Shown here one piece after another: positions 57,501 to 64,000 of a stretch of 64,000 bases of DNA. The notes below the pieces were generated by a model. It ran no database searches and was not told the DNA's origin. It saw only the letters and a list, made by a program, of their open reading frames with translations. The DNA is taken from assembly GCF_009208105.1 (NCBI RefSeq), contig NZ_WFKL01000001.1, positions 2,418,001-2,482,000 of the forward strand. The letters are read 5' to 3'. Made by a program: the position numbers and the translations under genes. The DNA is from Rouxiella sp. S1S-2. Its GTDB lineage: Bacteria; Pseudomonadota; Gammaproteobacteria; Enterobacterales; Enterobacteriaceae. Each line of letters begins with the position of its first letter. Positions within the stretch are counted from its first letter, which is position 1.

Positions 57501-57794
57501 CAGTTGCTGTAACTGATAGCCTATAGCCTGCTTAATTGATTGCCCAAGGGTATGTAAAACCGAGCTGGATAACAAAGGGGCGTGCGGCTCAATGGGGCGA
57601 GGGCTCCAGGGCTGCGAATCGCAAGCGTCGTAATAATCCTCCTCCTCATTATAAAGAGAGGCGACTTCAATGTTTTGATTGGCAATTTTTTCAACGCTGT
57701 CAACGAAAGAGGTTGATGAGATAGCAGGGCTTGGGTGTGAAGTATGGCCACTGGCGACGACCGTCATCTGGCGCACATTGTTTTCTATAATCAT
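48540..57794 (-). CDS. Giant unknown protein, 3084 aa, candidate toxin/effector
   Basis: One unbroken frame of 9.25 kb, the largest gene here, and not a family I can name. There is no signal peptide. Residues 1-80 are polar. Hydrophobic segments follow at about 136-173, 184-200, 232-256, 378-394 and 402-420, the last two Ala/Gly-rich like membrane-inserting hairpins. From about 430 the chain is soluble; a coiled coil lies near 1150-1190 (LIAQEKQLELLTTQISDLRG). Much of the middle (codons in about 53-56.5 kb) is A+T-rich and rich in Lys/Tyr/Asn/Ile, while the C-terminal third is closer to the core genes. Size and N-terminal hydrophobic part recall giant toxins (LifA/Efa1, Mcf, dermonecrotic-toxin-like), but I see none of their catalytic motifs. 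No secretion or immunity gene adjoins. The ribosome binding site is weak. The long intact frame means that it is under selection. Confidence 0.8.
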   Translation of the reverse strand: MIIENNVRQMTVVASGHTSHPSPAISSTSFVDSVEKIANQNIEVASLYNEEEDYYDACDSQPWSPRPIEPHAPLLSSSVLHTLGQSIKQAIGYQLQQLSRTEAANNLLHTIHPELSKLLAAALFCGQRGADIVYQAGITGSLTLLSALVYKAVGATTLAVTLTSLPPLLLTWLEANNVSLTQRVIATLNTLAFTGLKICACENLQQPELLVSLHLQVIIPIKQLLTCSDLVETVTMGMTLMLGGYTALRLSGLLLENSVKPNTLTHGIKIIQSICSLSEVSEHYAQNKQVWLKNWFLRHHSSPFSESRAEKALERAVNHAITPRLRATLSAESHYLHYQNIEKKMLLGELTPWLGKRNMPAVSHSTSETPMNSMSELAASSPLLIGSAALAATSVSKDWRGVKVSLFGGAALLTTLTYLAKVGWQPSTEDELATSRLPRQAEKSVAVNMPTNICLRALNTTKNFLGSDKTGAPLAIQLFNTLFDDKGDLQFAQAERFLYVGNITEFTSVDSHKMNQHLLDTLSILLGPGISQQVWSINRLIYRVGIEAKEIWLNNSEGLTGTTIKKTLQTLRISVARYYIELGIADTSKLIKITNFILSQIVPEALLLERNGKEDELLHSKNLYYCMNFVEKKLAKDSPIQNKDFSQALIEGRIDEFIISRFNCYPHLSPVSDKEASLEAIHKKINKDFYEYHEYDLKLESLPAITLDDVIQSEYSDIDIFLPQNFDTHALIVNNQGTYDRNIRILRKCKSFRDVIRSFEDGLTVVFNLLPEKIPITLRHYLHTDNAIQKSFTLKPHSKLTTLNLMYDNANKQMIASACELYNDVISRAIALLTEEELTFFNNPHSLFYSVGVEVKRFKLLRYMLMPKGLKIHPPVLKKITYNTRPYQQMGKVFFVYNNHTDERRYYAINIEASRNHQRQLPIFRLPINQTKDIIRLSYKTLDENYIFHDDQTFFEPCKEAQQPTTTLYSSWDKTWDYFSERYQFYKNRLCKDFKNPIDIIVKFEENLLTENNISSVIALKKELIRDRKELLTYIQKRNHVAHFTDAERSNVKGSLKQLIETLPFYSCYELYRDIFSTQEDITPPSMGLPLFQAAICAADFYLGYNIRNSMTTLIQSYRQHHLKSWLKKSELVLFRKNLNAAYTQPHSSHMRYPPEFTEQLIAQEKQLELLTTQISDLRGKIKSSAASLLSTPIFVAFPYLTLRPENNMLSFFRPWGFNMAKMSVKKLYLHNKIENTSSPYATRSGTTIKPKQKNSLSGFDNVTCNVENNKAYNVIHNIFDVKNQDPVLYRKLFFKALQRASPTAIISKAEKEGWLVAENYDRLSMFCFISLTVPIRSYTHQILSQGEFYFTENGITPENNGKPLSEAVLLKYYKNRIANPRAMLKDTLLTAEQNALIDQSISLIKFALRDNIQAVESTYIFMVHHILMTKSSSLLHYSQYSHRDHNGQHVARIEKFLSYELDKFTIFGLHRSLLQQQFHIAVIKKVSFYIKQITENKPAYITLFSPTIEIFNEGIRNHSLYGAERMPTHASYTQNYLQVTDMIATVYASFARIEYTAKALATFPCEEWSLPPAQNAWMAALQPRLFADMHYQNLQAFLLNVTQKLSNAWQKRRIILPEKIVMDDVVNAQFIEDVTAAMIESCHLHQELLFCHVYQQDNGYWFTFLNNDFMYSASQRVKRQTPPSRLLYPLACIEEDTLNFSEIKPLLQYFAASSSAPLHERLYAAWFDLATVPQQTPLLDVAILINNLIDENGSIIDYQLIALQHLVPEKIKIDKSMLLQLLCHALQQAHPASLPLFDFIFNHLQTSFSLDSPRLSELFNVNFVKGQIKDIVTLYSFKMKDKSEKNHHALSRLTAAVVNHLLSFAPLLAAVEPLLSEAPLLSLSSQWLCLGAIIAQRLGITAAYPEVLLQLSRNALQDAGIIPANSLAIQQIALLNPSHTIDTTHHYSASALQTLAASVQNVAEMQIPLLACVRVNQRLVNSLSQLLFTPKGEPQWQQLKDLLKNNLQAQRQLLTTAFSILPPVQLNDFILAASQKGIEVTWYQEASGNGQRGKTAAIAFRLPESGKSLLLPLGNPQFVPLIFRQMPTHTDNLTLSRLCFGMADVERHFLQPLTLTLYLSAHATQINNGSLSMPLFDLLQTEVDDKLSTLTRSINEADFAEQKRQFEDWLAQRFFFFALSDDAQYLQISRQSQHLASLSEHPDVVQWQQRPAAQSVVAFNQAVSRVMGNETQWPEIATLLRETLPAAGGVSLLDLPVTGFIGFWWDPLTHFGYLGWQVADRRVLFASMADNREKFYPLPDSPAYESIWQALDNFNGLEQELHILQQGKISLNDFFDRSIALAWQLHCVKMDALLLPARAVKHPSLPGVFTEASAPTTHVYFCPGTQNKTLPMTLHSTPEGECRLDFQPHDRHVSSDQHFSLKIRLPAAAVEMSQWKWLARNAWRLISGTQAKRFIAAGNFSVSSYLQQIRPRDVSNKMVPSPRVLQRNDGSVVFIFAEDNFKRVGYRVMDAQGILQISPTVPADWPQDVIASGTLSPAQGFDITVVNFIVRQQALAQPQFFPLLLHNSLDNLSLETSQTPLRHWQARLNNNTQTMIGSDSLLPYRFELSDSAEFELAHLRQHFRGMGQEFYAVVEAQTQNVLHVEASLWNIFNWREANLYHPEESSAAASVLKLKQLVFEQMVIIIEKDHHQGEQYQNLLNWIVLAKGYIRRSISVLQSLTAIPPSRHSALPPLLPRRLLEQHRQAENYFFSHYGEQPHSTTDDFNSAWQYLDDEEHTEALQVDWQQALDTLKLLASGVPEDNELINRLLTLPENTRHNHGVCQHLVVWQSALENSLAYWKNAHFSESLHLLRPAVSMQDLPLMSINNAWPVQLILSAGLKDFSAGSSDMAEKRFAAAQPLSIEQNDDLLQVNAGPERGTHSQTHPAGVAGSPKTALEFSTRVKHRLSSPYALAELTDSAFLLRLQTRIRTVMINEVDTWQEQERVFYQSTDVEKFMQQREFELVDKKQHAAFFRHLFASEQLMIRLIMHDPEMLFGLLCDVHIDQLNALSQQDILKAWFLYLHIFDHPLAAQSNVQLYLVGV

Positions 57795-57907
57795 TTATTG
57801 ACTTATAACCCATAGATTTATCAAAGAATTTACTTTAGCAAACTAAGTGTTAATGCTTTTGCAGATACCGCGCATCCCCTCCCAGGCCTTACTCTTTTCA
57901 TCCATAA

Positions 57908-57943
57908 AGATATCTAGACATCCATACGTTCGTTTTGTAGAGT
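57908..57943 (+). promoter_or_regulatory. Tandem MetJ boxes over a promoter
   Basis: Three adjacent 8-mers, AGATATCT, AGACATCC and ATACGTTC (57908-57931), match the Met box AGACGTCT at 6, 6 and 5 of 8 bases, with the head-to-tail spacing MetJ needs. TAGACA (57915-57920) and TAGAGT (57938-57943) can serve as -35 and -10 with a 17-base spacer, so the boxes overlap the -35. The methyltransferase gene starts 48 bases downstream. Confidence 0.65.
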
Positions 57944-57990
57944 GTCCAATATTAAACAAATCCTAACGGCTTAGGGTAATACTGCTAAAA

Positions 57991-58899
57991 ATGAATAATA
58001 ACATTGTGATACTGGATGGCGGCATGGGCCGTGAACTTGCCCGAATGGGTGCACCGTTTCGTCAGCCAGAGTGGTCTGCACTAGCATTGATGGAGGCGCC
58101 GCACTTTGTTCGGCAGGCGCACGATGCCTTTATTGCTGCCGGTTCGCAGGTTATTAGCACCAACAGCTATGCCGTCGTGCCGTTTCACGTCAGCGACGAG
58201 GTGTTTGCACAACGCGGTGCACAACTCATTGCCCTGTCAGGGAAACTGGCGCGAGAAGCCGCGGACGCCGCCCCCTCAGCGGTTAAGGTTGCAGGTTCAC
58301 TGCCACCGGTGCTCGGCTCCTATCGTCCAGACCTGTTTGAACCCGTTAAGGCGCGTGGACTTCTCGACGTGCTGGTGGCTCAACTCAGTCCACACGTTGA
58401 TTATTGGTTGGCGGAAACGCAAAGCTCGGTGGCGGAAGTTGAGCTAGTGCGTGAAGCATTGGGCGACGACAAACGTCCGCTGTGGCTGTCGTTTACACTT
58501 GAAGACAGCCTGAACGAGCAGGGCGCTGCACTGTTGCGTTCTGGTGAATCGATTACAGACGCGGTGAACGCGGTGTTGCGATTAGACGCCAAAGCGGTGT
58601 TGTTCAACTGCAGCCGCCCAGAAGTCATGGCCAGTGCGGTGCAAGAGGCGAGCCGCGTGGCGAAACACCACCAGGCTCACCTCGAAATTGGCGTCTATGC
58701 CAACGCCTTTGAGCCATCTGATAACAAACGCGGGGCCAACGAAGGTCTGAGCGAGATGCGTAAAGATACTGACCCACAGGGCTATTTGAGCTTTGCTGAA
58801 GAGTGGGTAACCGCGGGTGCCACGATGGTTGGCGGCTGCTGCGGTATAGGCCCTGAGCACATTGCGGCACTGGCTCAGGCGCTTGGCGCAAAACAATAA
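57991..58899 (+). CDS. Homocysteine S-methyltransferase-family protein, 302 aa
   Basis: Pterin-independent methyltransferase barrel like MmuM. It starts with ILDGGMGRELARMG (the LDGGxxxxL motif), and has the zinc-binding Cys in VLFNCSRPEVM (about 206) and the Cys pair in VGGCCGIGPEHI (about 284-285). It should make methionine from homocysteine with S-methylmethionine or a related methyl donor. It leads a set with a complete ABC importer, and Met boxes precede it, so donor uptake and use are probably coupled. E. coli mmuM is paired with the permease mmuP instead. Confidence 0.88.
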   Translation: MNNNIVILDGGMGRELARMGAPFRQPEWSALALMEAPHFVRQAHDAFIAAGSQVISTNSYAVVPFHVSDEVFAQRGAQLIALSGKLAREAADAAPSAVKVAGSLPPVLGSYRPDLFEPVKARGLLDVLVAQLSPHVDYWLAETQSSVAEVELVREALGDDKRPLWLSFTLEDSLNEQGAALLRSGESITDAVNAVLRLDAKAVLFNCSRPEVMASAVQEASRVAKHHQAHLEIGVYANAFEPSDNKRGANEGLSEMRKDTDPQGYLSFAEEWVTAGATMVGGCCGIGPEHIAALAQALGAKQ

Positions 58900-58994
58900 T
58901 ATCCAAAAAGTATTTTTGTCTTTTCACTGGCAGTTTTAAGGCATTTTTGAAACAGCGGAATAGAGAGGGTCACTCCTCGCTAAGGGAAACATTC

Positions 58995-60542
58995 ATGATA
59001 GATCGTCGTTCGTTTATCAAAAGCGCAGGAGCAATCTCTGTTGCTGCGGCAACGGGCTCACTGTGGCCGTTTTCAAACGCCTTTGCAGAGCAAGCTGCTG
59101 TGCCTAAAAAAGGCGGTCATCTGGTTGTCGGCGTTGATAATGCCTCCAGCACTGACCGCCTTGATCCGGCATTCTGGTTTGAAACCTATATGTATTTTGT
59201 CGGCTCGCAGATTTTTAACAGCTTGGTCGAAATTGATGAGAAGGCCGCGCTGGCGCCTTCGTTGGCCGAGTCCTGGTCATCCGCCGATAACAGTAAAACC
59301 TGGGTGTTGAAAATTCGTCAGGGCGTACAGTTTCACGACGGACGCGCACTGGGTGCGAAAGACGTGGTTTATTCGCTCAACCACCACCGCGGTGAAAAGT
59401 CGACCTCGCCCGTTAAAGGCTATCTCGAGCCAGTTGAGTCAATTACGGCTAGCGGAGACCATGAAGTCACCATTAAGCTGAACTCGCCAGACGTTGAATT
59501 CGTCTGGCTATTGAGTGCAGTGCACTTTGTCATCACCGCCGAAAATGAAAGTTTTGATAAAGGCATCGGCACCGGTGCGTTTATTCTTGAGAAGTTCCAG
59601 CCGGGCGTAACCACTCTGACCAAGCGCAATCCAAACCACTGGAACAGTGCGCGCGGGCACGTTGATTCGGTTGAAACGCTGGCCATGAACGATTCAACCG
59701 CACGCGTTGCAGCATTGGTCAGTGGTTCGGCGCAGCTGATTAACCGCGTTAATCCGCGTATCGTAGGCCGCATTCAGCACATGCCAAACATTCAACTGGT
59801 ACGTGCGAAAGACAGCGCGATTTACACCTTCCCCGGCCTGTCTAATATTGCGCCTTTCGACAATGTTGATGGCCGTTTGGCACTGAAATACGCCATTGAC
59901 CGCAAGCAGATTATTGATACCGTGCTCGGCGGCTTTGCCAGCGTGGCCAATGATAATCCCTTCTTCCCGTCGAATCGTTATTTCGCCGCCGACATTCCAC
60001 AGCGCCCCTATGACCCGGATCAGGCGCGTTTCCATTGGAAAAAATCAGGCTTTAGCGGTCCATTAACGCTTTCAGTCGCCGATGCAGGCTTTCCCGGATC
60101 GGTCGATGCGGCGCAGCTGTATCAACAGTCGGCGGCGAAGGCCGGTATCGATATCAAGGTGGATCACGTGCCGGACGATGCCTTCTGGAATGATACCTGG
60201 CAGAAGAAAGTGTTCGTTTCTTCCAACTGGGCTAGCCGCCCAACCGCCGACGCCATGCTGTCGCTGGTGTTCACCAGTCAGTCTTCGTGGAACGAGTCTG
60301 CCTGGCACGTGCCAGCCTTTGACGCAATGGTGAAAGCTGCTCGCGGCGAGGCAGACGAAGCCAGACGCAAGCAAATTTATCATGATATTCAGGTGATGCT
60401 GGTGGACCAGGGCAGTGAAGTTATCCCGCTTTACGCCGATGCGCTGGACGGCTGCTCGACTAAGATTAAAGGCTTTACCTCTATTCCCGGCATGCCATTA
60501 AGCGGCAACCGTGCGGCAGAGAAAGTCTGGATTGAAAGCTAA
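58995..60542 (+). CDS. Peptide-type ABC substrate-binding protein with Tat signal, 515 aa
   Basis: Family 5 binding protein (DppA/OppA type). I start at the ATG at 58995, behind AAGGGAAA; the signal DRRSFIKSAGA fits the twin-arginine consensus, followed by a hydrophobic stretch and an Ala cleavage site (NAFA). The longer frame would put 16 unlikely residues before it. The mature chain has LAESWSSADNSKTWVLKIRQ and VQFHDGRALGAKDVVYSL, the family hallmark, and ALKYAIDRKQIID. It follows the methyltransferase gene by 95 bases. Confidence 0.9.
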   Translation: MIDRRSFIKSAGAISVAAATGSLWPFSNAFAEQAAVPKKGGHLVVGVDNASSTDRLDPAFWFETYMYFVGSQIFNSLVEIDEKAALAPSLAESWSSADNSKTWVLKIRQGVQFHDGRALGAKDVVYSLNHHRGEKSTSPVKGYLEPVESITASGDHEVTIKLNSPDVEFVWLLSAVHFVITAENESFDKGIGTGAFILEKFQPGVTTLTKRNPNHWNSARGHVDSVETLAMNDSTARVAALVSGSAQLINRVNPRIVGRIQHMPNIQLVRAKDSAIYTFPGLSNIAPFDNVDGRLALKYAIDRKQIIDTVLGGFASVANDNPFFPSNRYFAADIPQRPYDPDQARFHWKKSGFSGPLTLSVADAGFPGSVDAAQLYQQSAAKAGIDIKVDHVPDDAFWNDTWQKKVFVSSNWASRPTADAMLSLVFTSQSSWNESAWHVPAFDAMVKAARGEADEARRKQIYHDIQVMLVDQGSEVIPLYADALDGCSTKIKGFTSIPGMPLSGNRAAEKVWIES

Positions 60543-60570
60543 TACGCGGGATAGAGAGTAGGTAAAAGTC

Positions 60571-61560
60571 ATGTCGGAACTTTCTGCGCAACGGCCTTCG
60601 GGCCGTTCATCTTTGCTGCGCTTGGTTGCACTGCGTCTATGCTACGGCTTGCTGATGGTGCTGGCCGTGTCGGTGCTGATATTTATTGGCGTACAGCTGT
60701 TGCCGGGCAATGCCGCTACTGCCATTCTCGGACAAACCGCGACGCCGGATGCCATCCGCGAACTCAACCTTCAACTGGGGCTAGACAAGCCTGCCGTCGG
60801 TCGCTACCTAAGCTGGTTGGCGGGCATTCTGCACGGTGATTTTGGCATCAGTTACACCAGCCGTCAGGCCATTGCTGGACCGCTGTTTACCCGCCTCGGG
60901 AATACGCTATTTCTAGCCGGATGTACCGCGGTGATTGCCGTGCCGCTGGCGCTGGCGATAGGTTTTTTGTCAGTGCGCTATCAGGGTGGGATCATCGATA
61001 CCCTACTTAACGGCGTGGCGCGCGCGGCCGTGGCGCTGCCTGAGTTCTTCTCCGGTTACCTGCTGATTCTTATCTTCGCCATTACGTTGGCATGGGCGCC
61101 GAGCAACAGCACGCTGTCTGACTCGATGTCGTTGTCGGCCAGACTTTCAGCGATTGCGCTGCCGTGCGCCACGCTGGTGCTGGCGATTGTTGGACACATG
61201 AGCAACATGACCCGCGCAGCACTCATCGCCGCTCAAAGCGCTGCCTACGTTGACACTGCGTTGCTTAAGGGATTAACGCCGGCGCGTATTCTCTGGCGTC
61301 ACGTATTACCCAACGCGCTGGGGCCGATTATCAATGTGGTTGCCATCAATCTGGCCTATTTAATGGTTGGCGTGGTTATCGTTGAAAACGTATTTGTCTA
61401 TCCCGGCTTGGGGCAGTATATGGTCGACAGCATCAGCAAGCGCGATATTCCTGTGATGCAGGACTGTGCGCTGCTGCTGGCGGGAATTTATATTTTGCTG
61501 AATCTTCTGGCCGACGTACTGGCGCTGGTCGCCAACCCGCGTCTACGCCACAGCCGTTAA
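60571..61560 (+). CDS. Dipeptide-type ABC permease, DppB family, 329 aa
   Basis: Six predicted spans. The N-terminus LRLCYGLLMVLAVSVLIFIG and LLPGNAATAILGQTATPD are typical of DppB-type permeases. A coupling loop DTALLKGLTPARILWRHVLP and the final VENVFVYPGLGQYMVDSI agree. Pairs with the DppC-type permease 23 bases downstream. Confidence 0.9.
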   Translation: MSELSAQRPSGRSSLLRLVALRLCYGLLMVLAVSVLIFIGVQLLPGNAATAILGQTATPDAIRELNLQLGLDKPAVGRYLSWLAGILHGDFGISYTSRQAIAGPLFTRLGNTLFLAGCTAVIAVPLALAIGFLSVRYQGGIIDTLLNGVARAAVALPEFFSGYLLILIFAITLAWAPSNSTLSDSMSLSARLSAIALPCATLVLAIVGHMSNMTRAALIAAQSAAYVDTALLKGLTPARILWRHVLPNALGPIINVVAINLAYLMVGVVIVENVFVYPGLGQYMVDSISKRDIPVMQDCALLLAGIYILLNLLADVLALVANPRLRHSR

Positions 61561-61583
61561 GCGCTGCTCAAGGAATTGTTTAG

Positions 61584-62402
61584 ATGCCCGCATTAAAACC
61601 CACGGCAATTTTAGGACTGACAGGGCTGACTCTGTTTGTACTAATTGCTCTTTTTGCTCCCTGGCTGGCGCCCTATGCGCCAGATAAAGTCATCGGTATG
61701 GCCTGGCAGGCACCGGACGCGACGCTGCGTCTCGGCACCGACAATTTGGGACGCGACCTGCTGTCGCGCATGATTTGGGGCACGCGAGTGTCACTTGGCG
61801 TGACGGCACTTGCCGCCCTGTTGGCCTTTGCTGTCGGCTGCACGCTCGGTTTTATCGCCGGTGTCAGCGGCGGCTGGCTGGATCAGACCATTTCGCGCAT
61901 CAACGATATTGTGATGGCTATCCCGACGCTGATTTTTGCGCTGATCGTGTTGGCCGTATTGCCGAAAACTATTCTAACGCTGACGCTGGTGTTAGGCCTG
62001 CTGGAGTCGACTCGCGTGCTGCGGGTGGCGCGTGCGCTGGCGGTGGATATTGGCGTGATGGAGTTTGTCGACGTCGCCAGATTGCGCGGTGAAAGCCTCG
62101 TTTGGATCCTTTGGCGGGTGATTTTACCTAATGCCCTGCAAACGCTAATTGCCGAGTTTGGCCTGCGTTTTATCTTTATTTTGCTGTTCCTCTCAGCGCT
62201 CTCTTTCCTCGGGCTGGGTATTCAGCCGCCGACGGCAGACTGGGGCGGATTGGCGCGTGATAACAAAGACGGCATTCTGTTTGGCGTCTGGGCCGCGCTG
62301 GTTCCTGGTGGTGCAATTGCAGTCCTGGCGTTGGCGATTAACGCAGTCGCCGACTGGCTAATGAGCGGTACATCACGCTCCTGGGGAGGCCACCATGGCT
62401 GA
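61584..62402 (+). CDS. Dipeptide-type ABC permease, DppC family, 272 aa
   Basis: APDATLRLGTDNLGRDLLSR near residue 50 is the DppC hallmark. RGESLVWILWRVILPNAL is the coupling loop and FLGLGIQPPTADWGGLARD the C-terminal family motif. Its stop overlaps the ATPase gene start by 8 bases, so the two are translationally coupled. Confidence 0.9.
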   Translation: MPALKPTAILGLTGLTLFVLIALFAPWLAPYAPDKVIGMAWQAPDATLRLGTDNLGRDLLSRMIWGTRVSLGVTALAALLAFAVGCTLGFIAGVSGGWLDQTISRINDIVMAIPTLIFALIVLAVLPKTILTLTLVLGLLESTRVLRVARALAVDIGVMEFVDVARLRGESLVWILWRVILPNALQTLIAEFGLRFIFILLFLSALSFLGLGIQPPTADWGGLARDNKDGILFGVWAALVPGGAIAVLALAINAVADWLMSGTSRSWGGHHG

Positions 62403-63993
62403 TGCTAAACAGACTCCGCTGCTGAGCGTTGAGCAGTTAGTGGTGGTGTCAGCCGATAAGGTGAAGCGTAGATTGGTCGATAATGTCTCCTTCGAGCTGC
62501 GGGCGGGAGAAGTGTTGGGCCTGATTGGCGAGTCCGGTGCCGGCAAATCGACCATCGGTTTAGCCATACTCGGACACTGTCGCGACGGTATGCGCATTGA
62601 GTCCGGCAAAATTCAGTTTAAAGATACCGACCTGAATCGTCAGTCGCCGCGACAGCTGAGGACGATTCGCGGCAGAAAAATTGCCTACGTTGCCCAGTCT
62701 GCAGGGGCAGCGTTTAATCCGGCTATTACCCTCGGTGAGCAGGTCATTGAGGCCACTCTCAAGCACCGCATTTTGCCGCGTCAGCAGGCGCAGGCCAAAG
62801 CGATTGAGCTTTTTAGCCAGTTAGGGCTGCCGGACCCGGCACAGTTTTATCAGCGTTATCCGCATCAGGTGTCTGGCGGTCAGCTCCAACGCGCGATGAT
62901 TGCCATGGCGCTGTGTGCGGGTCCTGAACTGCTTATTTTTGATGAACCTACCACCGCGCTAGACGTTACGACCCAGCTCGGCGTGCTCAAGGCGATAGCT
63001 GAGGTGATTCGTATTTCCGGCGTGGCGGCGATTTACATTTCTCACGACCTGGCGGTGGTGGCACAAATCAGTGACCGCATTATGGTGTTACAGCATGGTA
63101 AAACCGTTGAGCATGCACCGACCCGTCAACTGTTGATCTCACCGGCTGAGGACTATACACGACGCCTGCTCAATGCGCAGGGCGAACATCGCGAGCCGAT
63201 GCCGATGAATCAGCCTGAACTGCTGCGTATCGACAATATCAGTGCGAGATATCATCATCAGCCAGTCTTGAAAAATGTCACACTGTCACTTCCTCGCGGC
63301 AGAACGCTGGCGGTAATTGGTGAATCAGGATCGGGGAAATCAACGTTGGGCAAGGTCATTTGCGGCCTGCATGTCCCGCAAAACGGCAGCGTGAGCCTCG
63401 CTAATCAGCCGTTGGCTGCTGGTCTAAAATCCCGCACTCGGCAACAACTGCGAGATATTCAGCTTATCCATCAAATTCCTGATACCGCGCTGAATCCAAA
63501 AGAGATGATCGGCAGGCAGATTTCCCGCGTGCTGGAATGTTTTACCTCACTCAATCGTAAACAGCGTGAGGCGCGCGTGGCAGAGCTACTGGCACAGGTA
63601 GGGCTTAATAGTGAACTTGCAGCGCGTTACCCGGCTGCGCTTTCCGGCGGGCAAAAACAGCGTGTTTGCATCGCACGGGCGTTGGCCGCTGAGCCAAAAC
63701 TGATTATTTGTGACGAACCCACCTCGGCGCTGGACCCGCTTGTGGCACGCGACGTGTTGGCGCTGCTGCGGCAGATTCAGGAGCAAACGGGGATATCTTA
63801 CCTGTTTATCACTCACGATTTACAGGTGGTGCGCGAAGTGGCTGATGAAGTGGCCGTGCTGTTTAAAGGGGAGATAGTTCGCAACGGTTCAGTGTTTACC
63901 ACACTGGCAGAACCGCTGGACAATTACACCCGCGAACTGTTGCGCTCAGTGCCAGAGATGCGCATCGGTTGGCTCCAGGAGCAGACCGCTTAG
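62395..63993 (+). CDS. Fused dipeptide-type ABC ATPase (DppD-DppF), 532 aa
   Basis: Two nucleotide-binding domains in one chain. The first (about 1-265) has Walker A GESGAGKST, signature VSGGQLQRAMIAMAL, Walker B LLIFDEPTTALD. The second (about 280-532) has GESGSGKSTLG, LSGGQKQRVCIARAL and LIICDEPTSALD. Both catalytic sets are intact, so both sites should hydrolyse ATP. Such fusions (GsiA-like) replace the separate DppD and DppF. It completes the importer; the frame ends seven bases before the window does, so further genes of the operon may follow. Confidence 0.92.
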   Translation: MADAKQTPLLSVEQLVVVSADKVKRRLVDNVSFELRAGEVLGLIGESGAGKSTIGLAILGHCRDGMRIESGKIQFKDTDLNRQSPRQLRTIRGRKIAYVAQSAGAAFNPAITLGEQVIEATLKHRILPRQQAQAKAIELFSQLGLPDPAQFYQRYPHQVSGGQLQRAMIAMALCAGPELLIFDEPTTALDVTTQLGVLKAIAEVIRISGVAAIYISHDLAVVAQISDRIMVLQHGKTVEHAPTRQLLISPAEDYTRRLLNAQGEHREPMPMNQPELLRIDNISARYHHQPVLKNVTLSLPRGRTLAVIGESGSGKSTLGKVICGLHVPQNGSVSLANQPLAAGLKSRTRQQLRDIQLIHQIPDTALNPKEMIGRQISRVLECFTSLNRKQREARVAELLAQVGLNSELAARYPAALSGGQKQRVCIARALAAEPKLIICDEPTSALDPLVARDVLALLRQIQEQTGISYLFITHDLQVVREVADEVAVLFKGEIVRNGSVFTTLAEPLDNYTRELLRSVPEMRIGWLQEQTA

Positions 63994-64000
63994 GGAACTC

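Noticed and set aside
48540..57794. Giant gene as NRPS/PKS, RTX or contact-dependent-inhibition protein
   Set aside because: No adenylation, carrier, ketosynthase, GGXGXDXXX or filamentous-haemagglutinin motifs or repeats are seen, and there is no signal peptide or adjacent secretion partner.

Overview
The window reads as chromosome of a gamma-proteobacterium of the order Enterobacterales. Blocks of genes keep the Escherichia coli order and near-identical protein lengths: yeaH-yeaG-mipA-yeaE-yeaD-gapA-msrB-yeaC, pncA-ansA / sppA-ydjA / topB, nudG-xthA, and tyrR / tpx-ycjG / zntB. The breaks between blocks, a secreted chitin-active LPMO and moderate base composition suggest a member of the Yersiniaceae (Serratia, Rahnella, Rouxiella or Ewingella type). 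The genus is a guess; a 16S or whole-genome comparison would be needed to fix it.

Layout. 1-8.5 kb is accessory: a 32-aa membrane protein, two tandem paralogous zinc-ribbon membrane proteins, a deletion scar that joins the 3' ends of a LysR regulator gene and an alpha/beta-hydrolase gene, an unknown 341-aa protein whose promoter has a run of 11 G as its spacer, a spermidine-synthase-like protein, and a TetR / SDR-MFS cassette with its operator. 8.5-17.3 kb is the conserved yeaH-yeaC block, with a sigma-54 promoter for yeaGH and a CRP site between gapA and msrB. 17.3-23.9 kb is an inserted efflux island: a remnant of an MFS pump, a MacAB-type tripartite exporter with an outer-membrane lipoprotein, a small secreted two-cysteine peptide heading the same strand, and an extra methionine aminopeptidase. 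24-35.6 kb returns to core genes, with an LPMO gene between ansA and sppA and a 127-bp inverted-repeat element in the place between ydjA and topB where E. coli has selD. 35.6-42.4 kb is a LysR-controlled operon (flavin monooxygenase, two carboxymuconolactone-decarboxylase/AhpD-fold proteins, polar amino-acid-type ABC transporter). 42.5-48.3 kb holds proP, a remnant of an scsB/dsbD-like gene, tpx, ycjG, a small secreted protein and zntB. 48.5-57.8 kb is one 3084-codon reading frame with no function I can recognise, with hydrophobic segments near its N-terminus and an A+T-rich middle. 57.9-64 kb is a probable MetJ-controlled operon: a homocysteine-methyltransferase-like gene followed by a complete peptide-type ABC importer with a Tat-type signal on the binding protein.

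The strongest candidates for undescribed biology are the giant reading frame, the 341-aa gene with the homopolymer promoter, the MacAB island with its small secreted peptide, and the two catabolic/import operons. All identities come from reading motifs and from remembered family sequences; no database search was run.
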